From NCBI GenBank assembly GCA_932521025.1, contig OW051472.1:9776992-9840991 (forward strand): a stretch of 64,000 bases of DNA, in the 5' to 3' direction. Below the pieces are notes generated by a model that did no database searches, had not been told where the DNA came from, and was given only the letters and a program-made list of their open reading frames with translations. Below, in pieces: positions 58,801-64,000 of this stretch. The position numbers and the translations under genes were made by a program. The DNA comes from Oscheius onirici (Eukaryota; Nematoda; Chromadorea; Rhabditida; Rhabditidae). Numbering within the stretch: position 1 is the first letter of the stretch; each line of letters opens with the position of its first letter.

Positions 58801-59052
58801 ATGGCCGAACAAGCTGCTCCCGTAAACGCTGAAGGAATCGTCGGAGGAATCCACCAAGCCCACTGTGACTTCCGTGCCTTGCACTACCAGCCCCGTTGCT
58901 GCGGATTCATCGACACCTTCTTCTTCTTCCTAGACGTCAATGGATGCAAGCGAGAAATCGTCGGCTACGGAAGCATCGGTCGAGCCCATAGCTGCCTCCT
59001 TCGAGAACGCCATCTGTCCCAAGTCTGCTTATTGTTAGATTTTCAGCAATAA
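58801..59052 (+). CDS. Small unknown protein between the paralogues
   Basis: An 83-residue open frame, MAEQAAPVNAEGIVGGIHQA then CDFRALHYQPRCCGFIDTFF and VNGCKREIVGYGSIGRAHS. Codon choice (ATC, GTC, GGA, GCC) is like the expressed genes in this window and unlike surrounding DNA, and AATAAA overlaps the end (59050). From about 58985 another frame (VEPIAASFENAICPKSAYC, stop 59037) also looks coding, so a one-base shift or short intron may change the C-terminus. No family recognised. Five cysteines. Confidence 0.45.
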   Translation: MAEQAAPVNAEGIVGGIHQAHCDFRALHYQPRCCGFIDTFFFFLDVNGCKREIVGYGSIGRAHSCLLRERHLSQVCLLLDFQQ

Positions 59053-59115
59053 ATCTTATTTATCTTAAATCCCACTATATTTTATTATGCTCAGTAATGG
59101 TGTTCAAGTCGAAGC

Positions 59116-60671
59116 CTAGAAGCTCGACCTTCTTTCACCGACTTCTTTATATGGGTTCTTCTTTTCAAATGTGAATTGCTGAGCAGGCTGTGTACTTGGA
59201 GTCGGCTGGAACAAGGCCGGTGCCGCTCCATAAGAAATCTCATCTGCTGGATAAGCTGGTGGTGCTTCGCACTCCCCAGGAACTGCGAAAACTGCGGCCG
59301 CTGGTCGGACCACTGGTGGCGGTGGTCGTATCGGAGGCATGGTTTGATGCTGAAGAAGCGAAGATGATGGGATAAATGCTGTCTGAGGAGTCGCATTTGG
59401 CTGGATGGGCTGGAAGGAAGTTTCTGCCTGCACGGTTTGGGGCAAAGATGTGGCTGTGAAAACGGGGACTGGTGGAACCCTAAAAATTTATCTTCTCCTC
59501 TCGTAAATTACCGTATAGAGGACTGTTCTGCTTGGTACCTCCCCAGTCTTCCAAATGCCACAATCGTCAGAACGTAAAGAGGAATAGAGAGACATCCGGC
59601 TCCTAGACCGAGAATGAGATAGCCTTCGTCTGAACGGGATTCCTTTAAAATTCTTTTCAGCTATCAAATACTGCAACTGTTTTGTTTCGGCAGACTCGAA
59701 CCCTGGTCGCTTCAGCGTGAATTTTCCAAACCCACTGCAGTTTAGGGGTGTTCCCAAAGTCAAAAATTTGTTTTTCAAAAAAGCAAAATACTCGTCTCAT
59801 TGAGCTGAGGTTTTCACTAGTTGACAACTTTTTGGTAGGATGCAACCCTGAAGAGTTATGGCCAAAATGATGTTTTCATCAAAACCGAACCGTTCACTGT
59901 GCTCAAACGGCAAGATGTCCAGTTCTCTCATATAGCCAATCAATTCGGCCTAAGGTACATTTTGGAACCGAGTTTGCCCGATTTCGTTGAAGTAGGAGGA
60001 AATTATGAGCAATTTTTAAGTACGTGTTAGTTGGCACCCTGATGGTTTGAACGTCACGAAGCTGGAAAAAGAAAGCGTGATCTATAAAATTGGAATTCTG
60101 TCGCGAACTTCCAAAATTTAGGAGGGAGGGGCTAAAATAGACGGGACGGCTCGAATAACTTACGTTTCATTACAAGATCCCGTCTGAATGATCCCCAGCC
60201 ATCACAGCCATAATTACAATTCACATTGTAGTTACAGCAGTCGTATTGACTGATAACTATGCCCAAGACTGCAATAATGTAGATTGTGGGAACCAAAATT
60301 GGAGTCTGCAACGTTTAAACTGCTCCGACAAAAAAGTAACCTACAAAAGCCAGCAAATACAAGACGGTAAAAAGACGAATTCCTGCAACAATGGCAGTAA
60401 AACCAATGAGAAAAGTCAGGCCAGTGTAGCCTGCCAAAATCCAGCCTGAAAACTATAATTTGCTCTAAATTCTCGAAGAGTTTGTACCATATGGCTCATA
60501 GATCCAGTATATAGCAGTAGCCTGAAAGATAGCTGTAACGGCAGCCAGGAAAAATGAAATGTAATTTATGTTTATCAGAAAAAGCTTGCCGTTGTCGGAG
60601 CCTCTAAAACAAGAGTTCAAGAAAGCAATAAAATCTGAGTACATGCAAACTTTTCTGAGATTGTCTAGCAT
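59116..60671 (-). CDS. Four-TM protein with proline-rich tail, paralogue 2
   Basis: Helix 1 lies in LININYISFFLAAVTAIFQAT (about 60500-60600), helix 2 in GWILAGYTGLTFLIGFTAIV, helix 3 in TPILVPTIYIIAVLGIVISQ, and helix 4 in YLILGLGAGCLSIPLYVLTI (about 59530-59640). Between helices 3 and 4 is a Cys-rich loop (YDCCNYNVNCNYGCDGWGS). The C-terminal 110 residues are Pro/Ala/Gln-rich (PPIRPPPPVVRPAAAVFAVP, PPAYPADEISYGAAPALFQP), ending ERRSSF, stop 59116-59118. The start is uncertain: the frame is open from 60671, but a TTTTAG at about 60605 could be an acceptor. The intron before helix 4 is long (about 410 bp) and contains a tRNA-like relic. Confidence 0.68.
59686..59750 (-). pseudogene. tRNA-like relic in intron
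   Basis: The minus strand reads CTGCAGTGGGTTTGG (D-arm-like, 59726-59740), then GCGACCAGGGTTCGAGTCTG with GGTTCGAGTC as B box (59693-59702). The spacing fits a tRNA, but the A box is weak and the acceptor stem is absent. Possibly a tRNA-derived SINE fragment. Confidence 0.35.
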
Positions 60672-61009
60672 TTTTCAGAAGAGGAGGACGGCTTATTGTT
60701 CGTTATCGCATTCTCCGAGCCGGGGCCATGAGTTATCAGAGATTTTTAAGGGACACGTCATAGGGAATCTGAAGGATAGTAAGCATTCAAGGTTTGGAGG
60801 TTTGAGTTGGGAGAGAGCCACACCCATGATTTAATTGGATTAATAAAGTTGCACAAATGAAGATGAAAATTCTCTTTCCTTTTAAGATATTTCTAAACTT
60901 GTACAGACAGTAGATCAATAAGAGAAAATGTTTCGAAAGATCTGGTATGCTCTGTTTTTAACACTTTTTATTTCTTATTGAAGACAAGACTGAAGACAAG
61001 CTTCGTCCC

Positions 61010-61350
61010 CAAGAGAGTCAACGACGTATGGAGCGTAAAATGATAGGAATAACGCAACTGGATCGATGAAGGAATAAAAGAATACAACAGGAGACGGGAC
61101 TGAAAGATTGGGCATTACAGCATGGTTTCAAAAAAAGATGAAATGGGCAAGAAGTATCATGTCTGGTCCTCGAGAAGAATAGAGCCGAATCTGCACAGAA
61201 TGGACACAACTAGAAGGTAGAAGAAGAGCCGGAAGACAACATATCAGATGGGATCACGACCTCAGACACGGTGAGAAGGCTTTCTGGCAGTGGAGGGATG
61301 ATGACTGGACGGATGCTAGAAGAAACGTCCTTGCGAAATATGCGTGATAA
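61010..61350 (+). mobile_element. RTE-type retrotransposon 3' relic, copy 2
   Basis: In plus orientation it encodes RRMERKMIGITQLDR, QETGLKDWALQHGFKKR, then RRRAGRQHIRWDHDLRHGEK and FWQWRDDDWTDARRNVLA, the C-terminal tail of RTE proteins, with stops between. It closely matches, in reverse complement, 11415-11670. This copy is 5'-truncated more severely but extends further at the 3' end of the ORF. Confidence 0.8.
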
Positions 61351-61776
61351 ACGAAATAAATTAAATTATTTCTTATTGTTAGTCCTAACTCGGGTAACAG
61401 CTGTCTTATACTTATTTGGAATTTGCCGGCAATGACTCTTTTAGACATCAGAGTCCGCGCACGTGTCCAAACGCTGTTTGTTTACGTCTCTCATGCCTCC
61501 TCACCCTCCAGGAGAAGGCTTTTTTCTCACTCTTGCCATTCTCCACCATTCGTCCACATTCCCCTTTCTCCTTTGTTCCCATTTTGTAATAACGGCATGG
61601 CTGTTTTGACGGGCAAGTTTACCATCAGTTGGCAGCCAATGTTTACTTGACGGACAATTGATCGCCCATGACTGGCTACCATTCAACCTAGCTCGCAAAA
61701 ATATTTGATTGGATTGTCTTGTTCTATGCCCATTTCCTCAAATTCTTTGACACAACTTATGATCAGTTTCAGAACA

Positions 61777-62153
61777 ATGAGCGATAGCAAAATTGCAACT
61801 CCAGGTCACCTGGAGATCCAAAACGAGGTGTGTCGTTCCTTGACTTGATTATTTCCGAAGCAGCTCCCGGAATTTAAAAATAATAGAAAACCAGCAAATT
61901 TTGTTTAAGAAAACTGAAAGACGTAGGGATAGAAAGACATTGAAACGTAGAGACAGGGAAAGACGAAGAATTGGAAAATATTTTGGTCACAAAAGTTAAA
62001 TTGCAGCCAAAAACTCCTCCCGCTTCTCCTAACCCCGTCGAAGACTTGATAGACCTCAAGGGAAAGCCGATAAAAATCGCAGGAACCGATCAAGCTGACG
62101 ACTCTACCGGTCAATCGCCCCCTGTAGCTCAAGAAACTTCTCTTTTGGACTAA
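61777..62153 (+). CDS. Small hydrophilic protein, two exons
   Basis: ATG at 61777 lies 5 nt after TTTCAG. Exon 1 (61777-61827) MSDSKIATPGHLEIQNE and exon 2 (61953-62153) TGKDEELENILVTKVKLQPK, PPASPNPVEDLIDLKGKPIK, ... QETSLLD join in phase through a 125-nt intron, for 83 residues. A candidate poly(A) signal (CAATAAA) follows at about 62169. The protein is charged and Pro-rich, without membrane segments, and no family is recognised. Its 3' end lies about 180 bp from the convergent nuclear receptor gene. Confidence 0.5.
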
Positions 62154-62332
62154 ATTGTCTAGATTTCCAATAAACTTTTATTCGAAAAACTAACTGGCAT
62201 CACTAACAACGACACTACCCGTGAGGACAAACAATAAATATGAGCACTACGAAGAACCGCTTTTGGATACAGGGAGGCCAGCTTTTACAAGATGTGAGAC
62301 AAACAAATGCGAGAATAATGTACAAAAAAAGG

Positions 62333-64000
62333 TTAAAAGCCGATTCCGTTTGGCATATAGCCGGGACTGGTGTCTCCGAGACTTCCCCACATCATACTTC
62401 CAGCGCCCATCATTCCGAGGACGGGAGAATTTGAGCGGGAACTGAAAAACTTGATTTGCTATATGGGTCTAAAAATAAGGCGACTAAAAAACGAAATCCA
62501 ACTCTTACTCTCAATTTTCCATATCTGCTTCGGTCAAGGAATTACAATGCTTGGAAACGCCGCCACAAGAATGGTCGGGTTTTCCAAGAAAATACATTGG
62601 GATATGGCGTCTTGAAGCGACTGGCAACTGGTAGCCAACAACAACAACAAAAATGCCATTGTGATTTACAAAATTGTGAGAGATGAGTCGTACGACGTCG
62701 ATTTCAGCCCCAAGGTCGACGACATTGGTAAGCCCAAATAACTTATTTCGCTTTCTAGTTTGATGGGCTATCAGCTGCCAGTTATTTCAAGACGACATCT
62801 CACAATTTATTTTTTCTCGAAAAACCCGGACCATTACGCCACAACCTTCTTGTGGAGGCGTTTCCGAGCATTGTGGTTCCTTGACCGAAGCAGATATTGA
62901 AAATTGAGAGCAAGGGTTGGATTCCTTATCAACCAGGCTTCAAAATGATACCATATAGTTAGGGTCTATAATACACTGACAATGAGAGGAAGCTGCAGCT
63001 AAAAACAGCTGTTACCGTAATTTTGGACCACCCTTTTTTGACTATCTCCTCTTCTGCCCGTTTCTGTTCCCCAGAATTTAAAAGCCATTACTCTCCGTTT
63101 TTATCAACTCACTTGTCAAAGACATTGTTGTTATTGTTGAAGCTCGACGAAGGAAAGTCAAATTCAAAGTTGTCAACAAGAGAATCATGGAAAGAGGCGC
63201 TTCTAAAAGTTGTACCGTTGCCCTAATAATGTATTACTTACGGTCCCGGTCCTCGTGAAAATCCATCCACTTCGTAGTTGATCATTTGAGGGCCACTTTT
63301 AGGAATCGTTACAGGCGTTGAGGGAACTGCTGAAATGTTGGTTGCTGAACTTCGGCGAAATCTACCGGAATTCGGAAGGACTTTCTGCTCATTTGTGTCC
63401 ACCAAAATGAGCTCTTCCATAAGAACGTCTAGTCTTGCCACGCCGGAGAGTTTTGTGACCAATATGTCCTCGGAGACAGAGTTGGCAAGTGACTTAAACG
63501 TTTCGTCTTAACTGGTTTCAAGTTCAGCACTTACATTCAGAGGTGACAGTATGAAGAATGTCAAGTCTCCTATCCTTGTTTTCTCATTCGGTCGGGTTTT
63601 CTTGACATGACTCTCCAGAGCAGCAAAAATTCGTCGTCTTGTGTCCAGAACTTTCATAACTGAGGAGGAAGTTAGCCCCTTTGCGACTGAAAAAATCCTA
63701 GTATTATTTCTTCTTTTTTTTACCTGGATTGAAAAGAATACAAGCTTTCAAGGCCACAAATTCAGCATCATCCATTTCGAGAAATCTCATGGGGGCGACA
63801 AGTTGATCCATTACTTTTTCACAGTCTCGGAGAAAGTAGTCTCTTAAAATTTTGTATTAACCTTGGTAGATAGCTTGCTTACCCATCAGTGTCGGGCTCA
63901 ATTTTAGTTGGTCTCGGTATGTAGCTGTCATTTATGAGACGGAGAAAATCATTGGGTGCTCCTTTGGATCGGTATGCGAGACACAGTACGACATGTTGGG
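62333..64000 (-). CDS. Nuclear hormone receptor, HNF4-like, ligand-binding half (5' end outside window)
   Basis: A ligand-regulated transcription factor. Visible exons, in coding order: NDFLRLINDSYIPRPTKIEP, then YYFLRDCEKVMDQLVAPMRF with LEMDDAEFVALKACILFNP (the family's F.cLKaiilFnP motif), KGLTSSSVMKVLDTRRRIF, TRIGDLTFFILSPLN joined to SLANSVSEDILVTKLSGVAR and LDVLMEELIL (helices 10-12). After the LBD comes a Ser/Asn-rich tail (63113-63202, DNFEFDFPSSSFNNNNN) and a last exon 62333-62441 (NSPVLGMMGAGSMMWGSLGD, ending NGIGF). The layout matches HNF4-like supplementary NHRs of nematodes. The DNA-binding domain lies beyond the window. The last intron (about 670 bp) carries a foldback element. 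Confidence 0.82.
62459..62960. repeat. Foldback element in the last NHR intron
   Basis: The left arm (about 62459-62639, CTCTCAATTTTCCATATCTG, CTTCGGTCAAGGAA, GAAACGCC...) recurs in reverse complement at about 62766-62960 with perhaps 80 percent identity. The 126-bp loop starts with a CAA run and contains an open, GC-richer stretch (AATGCCATTGTGATTTACAA through GACGACATTG, followed by GTAAGC) encoding NAIVIYKIVRDESYDVDFSP. That stretch looks like an exon with its splice donor, carried inside the element. Confidence 0.7.

Overview
The window is nuclear DNA of a nematode, most likely a rhabditid. The evidence is many short GT-AG introns (mostly 37-46 nt), start codons lying a few bases after TTTCAG-type acceptors (as in trans-spliced worm mRNAs), closely spaced same-strand gene runs that look like operons, and proteins whose closest relatives I recognise are worm ones (SoxB, SUCA-1, LAP-1, MYS-2, ACBP). 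All gene models were spliced by eye, so exon edges are good where stated and approximate elsewhere.

Layout. 1-3.8 kb: sparse, with CG-rich self-complementary word arrays. 3.8-8.5 kb (minus): a RECQL1-type helicase just downstream of a COMM-domain gene, a probable operon; the COMMD gene carries a LINE fragment in an intron. 9.4-11.1 kb: a cysteine-rich protein (minus) and a four-TM protein with a basic tail (plus). 11.4-19.4 kb: a gene-poor stretch holding RTE and other LINE relics, TTCG word arrays, and foldback elements, one with a perfect 8-bp target duplication. 19.4-20.2 kb: an isolated SoxB gene with several kb of non-coding DNA on both sides. 24.8-33.0 kb (minus): suca-1, lap-1, OTUD6B and ELMOD, the last two only about 130 bp apart. 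34.7-35.1 kb: an acyl-CoA-binding protein. 38.7-42.3 kb: an arrestin-domain gene with a nested frameshifted REEP/YOP1-like copy. 42.8-51.1 kb (minus): TRMT11, NDUFV2, ARGLU1-like and MYS-2 (MOF).

51.4-62 kb changes character. It has a foldback element, a 1-kb long inverted repeat whose loop holds a near-identical piece of the neighbouring mys-2 gene, a secreted acidic protein, an F-box-like gene and a PP1-like phosphatase (all three with in-frame stops), two tandem four-TM paralogues, and a second RTE relic. The window ends in an HNF4-like nuclear receptor (minus, 5' end outside) whose last intron holds another foldback.

Functionally, the 25-51 kb block is conserved housekeeping (TCA cycle, complex I, peptide turnover, tRNA methylation, chromatin, splicing-related). 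The 51-61 kb block is fast-evolving and partly decayed. The most notable observations are the inverted repeat with a captured mys-2 exon, the word arrays sharing a CGCCCAACCCTG-like end, and the cluster of reading frames broken by in-frame stops.
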